Assembly: GCF_045290345.1 (NCBI RefSeq)
Contig: NZ_CP155447.1
Span: 6,076,001 to 6,140,000 of the forward strand
Direction of reading: 5' to 3'
Source of the DNA: Singulisphaera sp045290345
GTDB lineage: Bacteria; Planctomycetota; Planctomycetia; Isosphaerales; Isosphaeraceae
Length of the DNA: 64,000 nucleotides
Position numbers and translations under genes: made by a program. Shown here in pieces: positions 45,576 through 52,700 of the stretch (position 1 is the stretch's first letter; each line of letters starts with the position of its first letter). Below the pieces are notes generated by a model that worked only from the letters and a program-made list of their open reading frames with translations, was not told where the DNA came from and ran no database searches.

Positions 45576-45858
45576 CCACGCCCTTTCGCCACGGATTCAT
45601 GAACGCTTCGGACGTTCTTCTTTCAGTGTACACCTCACTGCCAATGGATTCAACGGCCCGTAATCCGAATCACGAAATGGGAAATCCTCGGTAAAAACCC
45701 TGATTTTTCTCAGTTCCGACAATCAAATCCACAAAACAATCACGGGCCGCAGTTGACAAACAGGGGGCGATCCCCCTACAAATAAATTGAACGTTTTGGA
45801 CGATTCATTGAAACCGTTCGACCCCGGACTCGGGTCTACCTGTGCGGAGGAATGAGCG
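45576..45858. promoter_or_regulatory. Divergent promoter region with a palindrome between -35 and -10
   Basis: TTGACA at 45753-45758 and TACAAA at 45777-45782 (18-base spacer) make a good plus-strand promoter. Between them lies AGGGGG-CGAT-CCCCCT (45762-45777), a 6-bp palindrome with 4-base centre that would sit under RNA polymerase; it is a likely operator. GGAGG at 45846-45850 is the ribosome site for ATG 45859. On the minus-strand side, GTGTACAC (45626-45633) is a short perfect palindrome upstream of the regulator gene. Operator assignment is inference. Confidence 0.55.
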
Positions 45859-46080
45859 ATGCGAACGTTCGACGTGATTGCTGCGGTTCTGGTGGTGGTG
45901 GGTGCGGTGAACTGGGGACTGGTCGGGGCGGCCCATCTGGACCTGGTGGCCCTACTCTTTGGGGCCGGTTCCGTGTTGGCCTCGGCCGTTTATGTCGTTG
46001 TCGGTCTGGCGGGCCTTTATCAGGCCCTGCAATGGAAGGCCATCCAGAGGCGTTGGCAGGCGGAAGTACGCCTGGCCTGA
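45859..46080 (+). CDS. DUF378 family membrane protein
   Basis: This 73-residue protein starts at ATG 45859 after GGAGG. It has two hydrophobic helices (IAAVLVVVGAVNWGLVG and VLASAVYVVVGLAGLYQAL) with the diagnostic NWGLVG and the DLVALLFG motif of DUF378. The family is small, integral to the inner membrane and of unknown function. It is the first gene of a probable operon with the sigma factor (58-base gap) and the fasciclin gene. In the classic case, LitR/CarH regulators control such light- or stress-linked small clusters. Confidence 0.85.
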   Translation: MRTFDVIAAVLVVVGAVNWGLVGAAHLDLVALLFGAGSVLASAVYVVVGLAGLYQALQWKAIQRRWQAEVRLA

Positions 46081-46138
46081 GTGAATCCGAGGTGTGATCG
46101 CCGTCTTCTCGAAAATCAATGACTGGGAGAGGCTCCCA

Positions 46139-47089
46139 ATGGTCGCGACTTCGAAGGTCGATGTTCCTGACGCTCTGAGCACTCTGGACCACGCCTCCAC
46201 CTGGCTGCTTGGTCCGAAGCAGGAGCGCAGACTGCTCGAAGACCTGGCCGAGTGCAAGCGAACGCTGGGCGAGGCACTGGCTCACGATCCGAGCGATTCC
46301 TCGCCGGCCTCGTTCGACGACCCTCGGAGCTTGAGCCGATTCATTGCCGCGTTCTACGCCGATCACGCCCCGGTAAAATCCCCGCTCGGCGCGCACTTTC
46401 AGCGCTATTTTGAAATCCGCGAAGAGCTTGCACTCGCGAATATGCGTCTGGTGGCGTCTGTCGCCAAGCGATACCGCAACCGAGGCATCGCTTACTCCGA
46501 CCTCGTTCAAGAGGGGTTCTGCGGCCTCCTCGAAGCCATCGACCGGTTCGACACCTCGACGCATCAGACCAAGCTATCCACATACGCAACCTGGTGGATT
46601 CGCCAGGCCGTTCAGTCCGCCGTGGCCGAGGGGGCTTACCCGGTCCGCCTCGCACCGCGCCATCTTCGGCAACTCGCGCAAGATAAGGAGGAATACCACC
46701 AGGAATTCGCCCAGAAATCCGGTCCCTCGCACATCGCGGCAGAGTCGATCCAACGGGTTCAAGCAGCCACACGCCCCACGGTTTCGCTCGATGACACCCG
46801 ACTCAACTTGCTGCAAACCGCCAACGATTCCGAAAGCGATATCGGCCATGACATCGACACAAACCAAATTGTCGGTGAGTGGCTGAAATTCCTCCGCCCC
46901 CGTGAGCGGCAGATCCTCGCCTATCGCTTCGGGCTGGGAGGCAGTCCCCGGCTCTCCCTGAGTCAGGTCGGCAAGGTCCTGGACGTTTCCAAGGAACGCG
47001 TCCGCCAAATTCAAGACGTCGCCCTGAAGTTGATTCGCAAAAACGTGGCCTCAAACATGAGTCTGAACAAACCCGAACCCAGCAAGTGA
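46139..47089 (+). CDS. Sigma-70 family RNA polymerase sigma factor (group 2-like)
   Basis: ATG 46139 follows GGGAGAGG by six bases and gives 316 residues. Region 1.2/2 reads LANMRLVASVAKRYRNRGIA and DLVQEGFCGLLEAIDRFD, and region 2.4 has STYATWWIRQAVQSAV. Regions 3 and 4 follow, with region 4.2 reading LSLSQVGKVLDVSKERVRQI. This is an RpoD/SigA-related non-essential group factor rather than ECF. It lies between DUF378 and fasciclin in one operon, opposite a CarH-like regulator. In other bacteria CarH/LitR commonly controls sigma factors that switch on light protection. That parallel is the basis for the inferred role. Confidence 0.92.
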   Translation: MVATSKVDVPDALSTLDHASTWLLGPKQERRLLEDLAECKRTLGEALAHDPSDSSPASFDDPRSLSRFIAAFYADHAPVKSPLGAHFQRYFEIREELALANMRLVASVAKRYRNRGIAYSDLVQEGFCGLLEAIDRFDTSTHQTKLSTYATWWIRQAVQSAVAEGAYPVRLAPRHLRQLAQDKEEYHQEFAQKSGPSHIAAESIQRVQAATRPTVSLDDTRLNLLQTANDSESDIGHDIDTNQIVGEWLKFLRPRERQILAYRFGLGGSPRLSLSQVGKVLDVSKERVRQIQDVALKLIRKNVASNMSLNKPEPSK

Positions 47090-47097
47090 GAACTCCC

Positions 47098-47583
47098 ATG
47101 CGCAAGATCTTCGGATTGATCGTCGTGCTGTCCTCGGCCGTTCCCGCCCTGGCCGCCGAAAAGGACATTGTTGACACGGCCGTGGCCGCCAAGTTCAACA
47201 CCCTTGTCGCCGCCGTCAAGGCCGCTGACCTGGTAGACACCCTGAAGGGCGATGGCCCCTTCACTGTCTTCGCTCCGACCGACGAGGCCTTCGCCAAGCT
47301 TCCCAAAGGCACCTTGGAAAGCTTGCTCAAACCCGAGAACAAGGCCAAACTCAAGGCGATCCTGCTCTATCATGTCGTCTCGGGCAACGTCCCGGCGGCC
47401 ACGGTCCTGAAAATGGATGGTAAGCAGGTGAAGACGGTTCAAGGAAGCCCGGTTGCGATCGAAATTCAGGGCAGCAACGTCCTGGTCAGTGACGCCAAAG
47501 TCATCAAGACCGACGTCCTCACCAGCAATGGCGTCATCCATGTGATCGACACCGTCCTGCTCCCCCCCGCCGACAAGAACTGA
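47098..47583 (+). CDS. Fasciclin (FAS1) domain exported protein
   Basis: ATG 47098 gives 161 residues; it starts eight bases after the sigma-factor stop. A signal peptide (MRKIFGLIVVLSSAVPALA) precedes one FAS1 domain: DIVDTAVAAKFNTLVAAVKA, then GPFTVFAPTDEAFAKLP (the H1 motif), YHVVSGNV and NGVIHVIDTVLLP (the H2 motif). Such single-domain fasciclins sit outside the cell or in the envelope and mediate adhesion. They are often co-encoded with stress or light regulators in planctomycetes and cyanobacteria. It is the last gene of the operon. Confidence 0.93.
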   Translation: MRKIFGLIVVLSSAVPALAAEKDIVDTAVAAKFNTLVAAVKAADLVDTLKGDGPFTVFAPTDEAFAKLPKGTLESLLKPENKAKLKAILLYHVVSGNVPAATVLKMDGKQVKTVQGSPVAIEIQGSNVLVSDAKVIKTDVLTSNGVIHVIDTVLLPPADKN

Positions 47584-47855
47584 GCGGAAAGTGAGGGGTG
47601 ACCTCATAGGTTGAGTAAGTCGAGCCATGACAGACTCACCCCAATGGGATGTGCGCCGCCGCTGAATCCCGCGGGGATTTGTCCGACTTCGGTCGCGGCA
47701 AGTCCCCGCTTGCGTTCATGGTGGGGACGCCGACCGCACGACAATTTCGAGGCCACGCTGAGATTTTCTATCCACCTACGCTCACTACAATTCCGCTTGA
47801 TTCACCGCACACCATCAACACTTAAACATTCCAAACTATCAAGCCTATAGATTCA

Positions 47856-48134
47856 TCAAATCTTGGCTGCTTCGTGGCTTGGTCGTTCAAAATTCAAGGC
47901 ACGAAAAATCACGCGAAAAATCAAGGGGCCACCCAAAATCATCAAAACGCCGTTAACACCCGCAAGAAAAGGAGTCACACCTCCGTGCTGTTGTTCCAGA
48001 AAATAGATCAGTCGGAAAGGCAAGGCGACTCCTGACGCCGCGCACATCGTGGTGAAAACAAGACCGAAGCCATCCCACCAGTACTTGAAGAAGGAAGCAA
48101 CCGCCGAGACGCCCGCACTCGCATTGGAACTCAT
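47856..48134 (-). CDS. Small membrane protein, hypothetical
   Basis: ATG 48134 has GGAG eight bases upstream on the minus strand, giving 92 residues; an upstream codon at 48293 is in frame but adds an unlikely sequence. There are two hydrophobic helices (FGLVFTTMCAASGVALPF and FLAGVNGVLMILGGPLIFR) with a polar loop. I do not recognise the family. The 270 bases downstream, up to 47584, and 430 upstream hold no other gene. It could be an orphan membrane protein; confidence is limited by its size. Confidence 0.5.
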   Translation of the reverse strand: MSSNASAGVSAVASFFKYWWDGFGLVFTTMCAASGVALPFRLIYFLEQQHGGVTPFLAGVNGVLMILGGPLIFRVIFRALNFERPSHEAAKI

Positions 48135-48566
48135 CAGAAAGGCTCCAATCGATTCATTGGCCTTTGGGAACCCCTGAGATAGGGACGCTTGTTCAGACGA
48201 CGCTCCGAAGGAGTCGCAAAGGCTACGCGTTCCCTCATTCGAAAGTTGTACGACTCGGATCAAGCGATCCGCCTCCGGCCCCATTTTCGTCAAGGGTCGG
48301 AACCACCGAAGGGATCATAACACGTACGAAATTCATTGACACCAAGAGCGCGATGACTTCAGGTCGAGGGCGGTTGAATCGCCGATTCAAGGGCATTCAC
48401 GATTGCCCCGGCCTGGCTCCGATTGTAACCTCAATGCGAGGAAGGCTATCCGCCGTTCCTTTCCCCGGTGACGGTCGATCCTGTCCCCTCCTAACGAAGG
48501 GGGGCTGCTACCTAGCCGTCCGCGAGCGCGGGAGCCTGAAACTCCAACCGTTGAGGTTTGTTGCCG
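48135..48566. other. Intergenic region with no gene recognised
   Basis: This 432-base divergent stretch lies between the small membrane protein and the FAD oxidoreductase. It must hold both promoters. No family-bearing open frame, repeat or RNA gene is visible. CGAGCGCGGGAG and nearby GC-rich text precede the ATG at 48567. Confidence 0.4.
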
Positions 48567-50615
48567 ATGTACGCACTGCTGCTCTGCGCGGTTATGACTG
48601 CGCCACAACCGGACGAGACCGTCCGAGGCTCCTATGACGTGGTCGTCTACGGAGGGACTTCCGCCGGCATCGGTGCGGCGGTACAAGCCTCGCGAATGGG
48701 TAAGTCGGTCATCGTCGTCGCGCCCGAAGTCCATCTTGGCGGGTTGACGAGTGGCGGGCTCGGCTGGACGGACAGTGGTCTCAAGGAAGCGGTCGGCGGC
48801 CTGGCCCTCGAATATTATCGCCGAGTCAAGGACCACTACGACAAGCCGGAGAACTGGAAGCAGCAGAAGCCCGAAGAGTATCGTCTCTACCACCGCAAGG
48901 ATGACGCCATCTGGGCGTTTGAACCGCATATCGCCGAGCAGGTCTTCGAGGAACTGGTCGCCGAATCCAAATTCCCGGTGGATCGCAACGAATGGCTCGA
49001 CCGTGAAAAAGGGGTCACGAAGGAAGGGACGAAGATCGTCGCGATCCGCACGCTGAGCGGCAAGACTTATCGCGGCAAGGTCTTCATCGACGCCACCTAC
49101 GAGGGGGACCTGATGGCCTCGGCGGGGGTGACATTCACGGTCGGTCGCGAGGCGAACTCGAAGTATGGCGAGACGATGAACGGCGTCCAGACCCGGCGCG
49201 CGGTCAGCCACCAGTTCGATAATCCGGTCGATCCCTATGTCGTCCCCGGCGACCCTTCGAGTGGTTTGCTCCCTCGGATCCACGCCGGATCCCCGGGCGT
49301 TGACGGAGAAGCGGACAACCGCATCCAGGCGTACTGCTTCCGGATGTGCCTGACCGACGACGACAGGAACCGCATCCCGTTCGAGAAACCAAGCGGATAT
49401 GACCCGAAGCAGTATGAACTGCTGGGCCGTTACCTTCGGACCGGCTGGGACAAGGTCTTCAACAAGTTCGACCCCATCCCCAATCACAAGACCGACACCA
49501 ATAATCATGGCGGCTTCTCGACCGACAACATCGGCATGAACTACGATTACCCGGAAGCGTCTTACGAGCGGCGCCGCGAGATCATCAAGGAGCATGAGCT
49601 CTACCAGAAGGGGCTGATGTACTACCTCGCCAACGACCCGGGAGTTCCCGAGCCAACCCGCACCGCGATGAGCCGCTGGGGACTGCCCAAGGACGAGTTC
49701 AACGATAACGGGCACTGGCCGCACCAGATCTACGTCCGCGAAGCCAGGCGCATGGTCACCGATTTCGTGATGACCGAACGCCACCTCCGAGCGATCGAAC
49801 CCACGCCCGAGCCGATCGGGATGGGTTCCTACAACATGGACTCGCATAACGTTCAGCGCTATGTCGACGCGAATGGCCACGCCCGCAACGAGGGAGACAT
49901 CCAGGTCAGCCCCGGCGGCCCCTACCCGATCAGCTACCGGGCCATTGTGCCGAAGGCCGGCGAGTGCACGAACCTGCTCGTGCCGGTCTGCCTCTCGTCG
50001 TCGCACATCGCCTATGGCTCGATCCGAATGGAGCCGGTCTTCCTGATCCTCGGCCAGTCGGCGGCCACCGCCGCGGCTGCCGCGATCGATGCCGGCACCG
50101 ACGTGCAGAAGGTCGATTACGCTCCGCTCCAGCGCAGGCTCCTGGCCGATCACCAGGTGCTCGACTTGCCCCGCCCCGCCAGCCAAGGGCGCTCGGCGCA
50201 ATCGCTCCCCGGAGTCGTCGTCGATGACGAAGCGGCCGAGTTGACCGGAAACTGGAGCTTCAGCTCCGTCGTCGGCCCATTCGTCGGCACCGGCTACCGG
50301 CATGACGGCAACACGGACAAGGGGAAAAAATCGGCCATCTTCCGCGCCAAGCTGGAACCGGGCCGATACATCGTCCGGGTCGCCTACACGGCGAACAACA
50401 ATCGCGCCTCGGCGATCCCCGTCCGGATCCACCATGCGAACGGCATCGCCAGCGTCACGCTTGACCAGAAGAAGGTCCCGTCGAAGTCGGACGCGCCGTT
50501 CGTCCCGGTCGGCACTTTCGACCTCGACGACAAGGCAGCCGTGGAAATCCTCAACGAGGGGACGACCGGCCACATCGTCATCGACGCGGTCCAGTTCCTC
50601 AAGGCCAACCACTAA
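48567..50615 (+). CDS. FAD-dependent oxidoreductase with golvesin-like C-terminal domain
   Basis: ATG 48567 gives 682 residues. The FAD-binding Rossmann motif is seen at about 24-50 (DVVVYGGTSAGIGAAVQAS), followed by HLGGLTSGGLGWTDSG. This matches the FAD_oxidored (PF12831) family, which in planctomycetes often works on glycans or xanthan-like polymers. The C-terminal 130 residues, from about 550 (DDEAAELTGNWSFSS to VIDAVQFL), form a beta-sandwich like the golvesin/xanthan-lyase C-terminal domain, which binds polysaccharides. A short hydrophobic start may be a weak signal. It precedes the STAS gene by 41 bases. The substrate is unknown. Confidence 0.9.
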   Translation: MYALLLCAVMTAPQPDETVRGSYDVVVYGGTSAGIGAAVQASRMGKSVIVVAPEVHLGGLTSGGLGWTDSGLKEAVGGLALEYYRRVKDHYDKPENWKQQKPEEYRLYHRKDDAIWAFEPHIAEQVFEELVAESKFPVDRNEWLDREKGVTKEGTKIVAIRTLSGKTYRGKVFIDATYEGDLMASAGVTFTVGREANSKYGETMNGVQTRRAVSHQFDNPVDPYVVPGDPSSGLLPRIHAGSPGVDGEADNRIQAYCFRMCLTDDDRNRIPFEKPSGYDPKQYELLGRYLRTGWDKVFNKFDPIPNHKTDTNNHGGFSTDNIGMNYDYPEASYERRREIIKEHELYQKGLMYYLANDPGVPEPTRTAMSRWGLPKDEFNDNGHWPHQIYVREARRMVTDFVMTERHLRAIEPTPEPIGMGSYNMDSHNVQRYVDANGHARNEGDIQVSPGGPYPISYRAIVPKAGECTNLLVPVCLSSSHIAYGSIRMEPVFLILGQSAATAAAAAIDAGTDVQKVDYAPLQRRLLADHQVLDLPRPASQGRSAQSLPGVVVDDEAAELTGNWSFSSVVGPFVGTGYRHDGNTDKGKKSAIFRAKLEPGRYIVRVAYTANNNRASAIPVRIHHANGIASVTLDQKKVPSKSDAPFVPVGTFDLDDKAAVEILNEGTTGHIVIDAVQFLKANH

Positions 50616-50656
50616 ATCAAACCACCGCTCCCGACTTTGCGAGAAAGGTTCCCGTA

Positions 50657-51022
50657 ATGGCTAGCGCCGATTTCAAGCATATCAATGTCAGCATGGTCAA
50701 GGACGTTGCGGTTGTCGAGATCATGACCAAGGACCTGCGCGGGCCCGACCTGGCTCTCGAACTCGGCACCGAATTAACCGCCGTGGCCGGCCAGGAATGG
50801 GCAAAGCAGCTCCTGCTCAACTTCCGCCACGTCCGCTACCTCAGTAGCACGGGGTTCGCCGTCCTCGCCAAGCTCCTGAACCAGGCGAAAGCCACGGGGC
50901 AGCAAATCAAGCTCTGCGAACTCGACCCCGATGTTCGCGTCGGAGCCGATATCATCGGCCTCAGCAAGTACGTAGAAATCCACAACAATGAGAGTGCGGC
51001 CCTGAAGGCCTTCACTTCCTGA
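50657..51022 (+). CDS. STAS-domain protein (anti-sigma-factor antagonist type)
   Basis: This 121-residue cytoplasmic protein is almost entirely one STAS domain: VAVVEIMTKDL, then QLLLNFRHVRYLSSTGFAVL and LAKLLNQAKATGQQIKLCEL. The phospho-acceptor region usually reads D-S-S/T-G; here it is L-S63-S64-T65-G, so Ser or Thr could be phosphorylated by a partner kinase. Proteins of this type switch anti-sigma factors or act in partner-switching stress circuits. The cognate kinase is not next to it. It sits 41 bases after the FAD oxidoreductase gene but need not be functionally linked. Confidence 0.9.
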   Translation: MASADFKHINVSMVKDVAVVEIMTKDLRGPDLALELGTELTAVAGQEWAKQLLLNFRHVRYLSSTGFAVLAKLLNQAKATGQQIKLCELDPDVRVGADIIGLSKYVEIHNNESAALKAFTS

Positions 51023-51055
51023 GCACCTGGGTTGCCTTCAACAGGCCGATCCCAT

Positions 51056-51113
51056 GGTGGGCCGTGCCCACCCAGCAAGACATTAACATCTTGTAGGGTG
51101 AGCACGGCCCACC
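51056..51113. repeat. Inverted-repeat element, GGGTGGGCACGGCC family
   Basis: GGTGGGCCGTGCCCACCC (51056-51073) pairs with 51096-51113 over 18 bases with one mismatch. It lies between two convergent genes, the STAS gene (stop 51022) and the DUF1501 gene (stop 51152), and may double as a terminator. It is related to the elements at 19894-19963, 41021-41038 and 62162-62178. Confidence 0.75.
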
Positions 51114-51151
51114 GTCTTCTTCGCCTTCCATCTTGAATCGAGCAGGCCGGC

Positions 51152-52627
51152 TCAGGCGAGAAGCTTGGCGACGGCCTTCGCGGGCTCGACGCCGGTCAGG
51201 CGCTGATCGAGGCCCTGGAACTTGTACGTGAACCGCTCGTGGTCGATTCCCATGCAGTGGAGGATCGTGGCGTTGAGGTCGTTGACGTGGACCGGCTCGT
51301 CCACCACGTTGTAGCTGAAGTCGTCGGTTTCGCCGACGACGATCCCTTTCTTGATCCCACCGCCTGCCATCCACATACAGAAGTTTCGAGGATGGTGGTC
51401 GCGACCGTAGTCGTCTTTCGTGAGCGTCCCTTGCGAATAGACGGTGCGCCCGAACTCGCCCCCCCAGACCACGAGGGTGTCATCGAGCAGACCACGCTGC
51501 TTGAGGTCGAGGACGAGCGCGGCCGTGGCCTGATCGGTATCGAGACACTGGTTCGCCAGCGCCATGGGGAGCACGGAGTGCTGGTCCCAGCCACGGTGGA
51601 GGATCTGCACCGCGCGAACGCCACGTTCGACGAGCCGACGCGCCATCAAGGCGCTGTGGGCGAAGGTGCCGGGCGTCTGCACATTCGGGCCGTAGAGGTC
51701 GAGGATGTGCGCCGGTTCCTTGGAAACGTCGACGAGCTCGGGCACGCTCGACTGCATCCGGAAGGCCATCTCGTACTGGGCAATCCTCGTCCGGGTCTCA
51801 GGATCACCGAACCGTTCGAGCTGGCGGTTGTTGAGCTTGCCCAAAGCGTCGAGCATGGTGCGGCGGTCGTCGCTGCTGACGCCCGACGGGTTCTGAAGGT
51901 AGAGAACCGGGTCTCCCGTCCCGCGAAGCGCGACACCGTTGTGCGTGGTCGGCAGAAATCCACTGCTCCACATCCGCGTGAAGAGGGCCTGACCGTTGCC
52001 CGACTTGGGAAACGTCGGCGTGAACGCCACGAAGGCAGGGAGGTCGTTGCTCTCACTCCCCAGGCCGTACGAGAGCCACGAGCCGACGCTCGGCTTGCCG
52101 GGAATCTCGCTGCCGGTCATCACGAACGTGCAGGCAGGGTCGTGGTTAATCGCGTTCGTATGCACCGACTTGATCAGGGCGATCTCGTCCACAATCCTCG
52201 CCGTATGCGGCAGGAGCTCGCTGATCCAGGTGCCGCACTCGCCCGCTTGGCGAAAAGCAAACTTCGAGGGGGCGACGGGGAACCGCGTCTGGCCGCTGGT
52301 CATCGTCGTGATCCGCTGGCCTTTGCGGATACTGTCGGGAAGGTCGCTCTCGAAATGCTTCCGAAGCTGCGGCTTGTAATCCCAGAGGTCAAGCTGAGAC
52401 GGACCTCCGTTCATATGAAGATAAATGAGCGACTTTGCCTTGGGCGGAAAGTGGGGCAGGTCGGCCCGCGCAGGCTGAATCCGGTCCGTCGCGGAGGTAG
52501 CGGCAGCGGCTCGGGCGGCCGTCTCACCCATGAGCATTCCCAGGGCGATCCCACCGGCACGGAGCCCCACATCGCCGAAGAACTGACGGCGGTTCTGTTG
52601 CTGCTGGTATTCGAAGAACGGGTTCAT
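51152..52627 (-). CDS. DUF1501 family exported protein (partner of DUF1549/DUF1553 gene)
   Basis: ATG 52627 (491 residues) starts with MNPFFEYQQQQNRRQFFGDVG, a Tat-type signal. Then come SLIYLHMNGGPSQLDLWDYKP, IVDEIALIKSVHTNAINHDP, ARRLVERGVRAVQILHRGWD, TLVVWGGEFGRTVYSQG and YKFQGLDQRLTGVEPAKAV, all diagnostic of DUF1501. It starts 73 bases beyond the stop of the DUF1549/DUF1553 gene on the same strand. This is the classic two-gene planctomycete arrangement, so the products probably work together on the cell envelope. The reaction is not established. Confidence 0.94.
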   Translation of the reverse strand: MNPFFEYQQQQNRRQFFGDVGLRAGGIALGMLMGETAARAAAATSATDRIQPARADLPHFPPKAKSLIYLHMNGGPSQLDLWDYKPQLRKHFESDLPDSIRKGQRITTMTSGQTRFPVAPSKFAFRQAGECGTWISELLPHTARIVDEIALIKSVHTNAINHDPACTFVMTGSEIPGKPSVGSWLSYGLGSESNDLPAFVAFTPTFPKSGNGQALFTRMWSSGFLPTTHNGVALRGTGDPVLYLQNPSGVSSDDRRTMLDALGKLNNRQLERFGDPETRTRIAQYEMAFRMQSSVPELVDVSKEPAHILDLYGPNVQTPGTFAHSALMARRLVERGVRAVQILHRGWDQHSVLPMALANQCLDTDQATAALVLDLKQRGLLDDTLVVWGGEFGRTVYSQGTLTKDDYGRDHHPRNFCMWMAGGGIKKGIVVGETDDFSYNVVDEPVHVNDLNATILHCMGIDHERFTYKFQGLDQRLTGVEPAKAVAKLLA

Positions 52628-52700
52628 GCGCCTGGACCTCGGACGGAAGAAGGAGTCGGACGGGCGATGATCTCGGGGCGGCGGCGACCTGGAAGCCAGG

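Noticed and set aside
48387..50612. Long open frame antisense to the FAD oxidoreductase (about 740 codons)
   Set aside because: High-GC sequence often leaves the opposite strand open. The sense strand has clear FAD-binding and golvesin-like motifs; the antisense product is arginine- and valine-rich with no family text.
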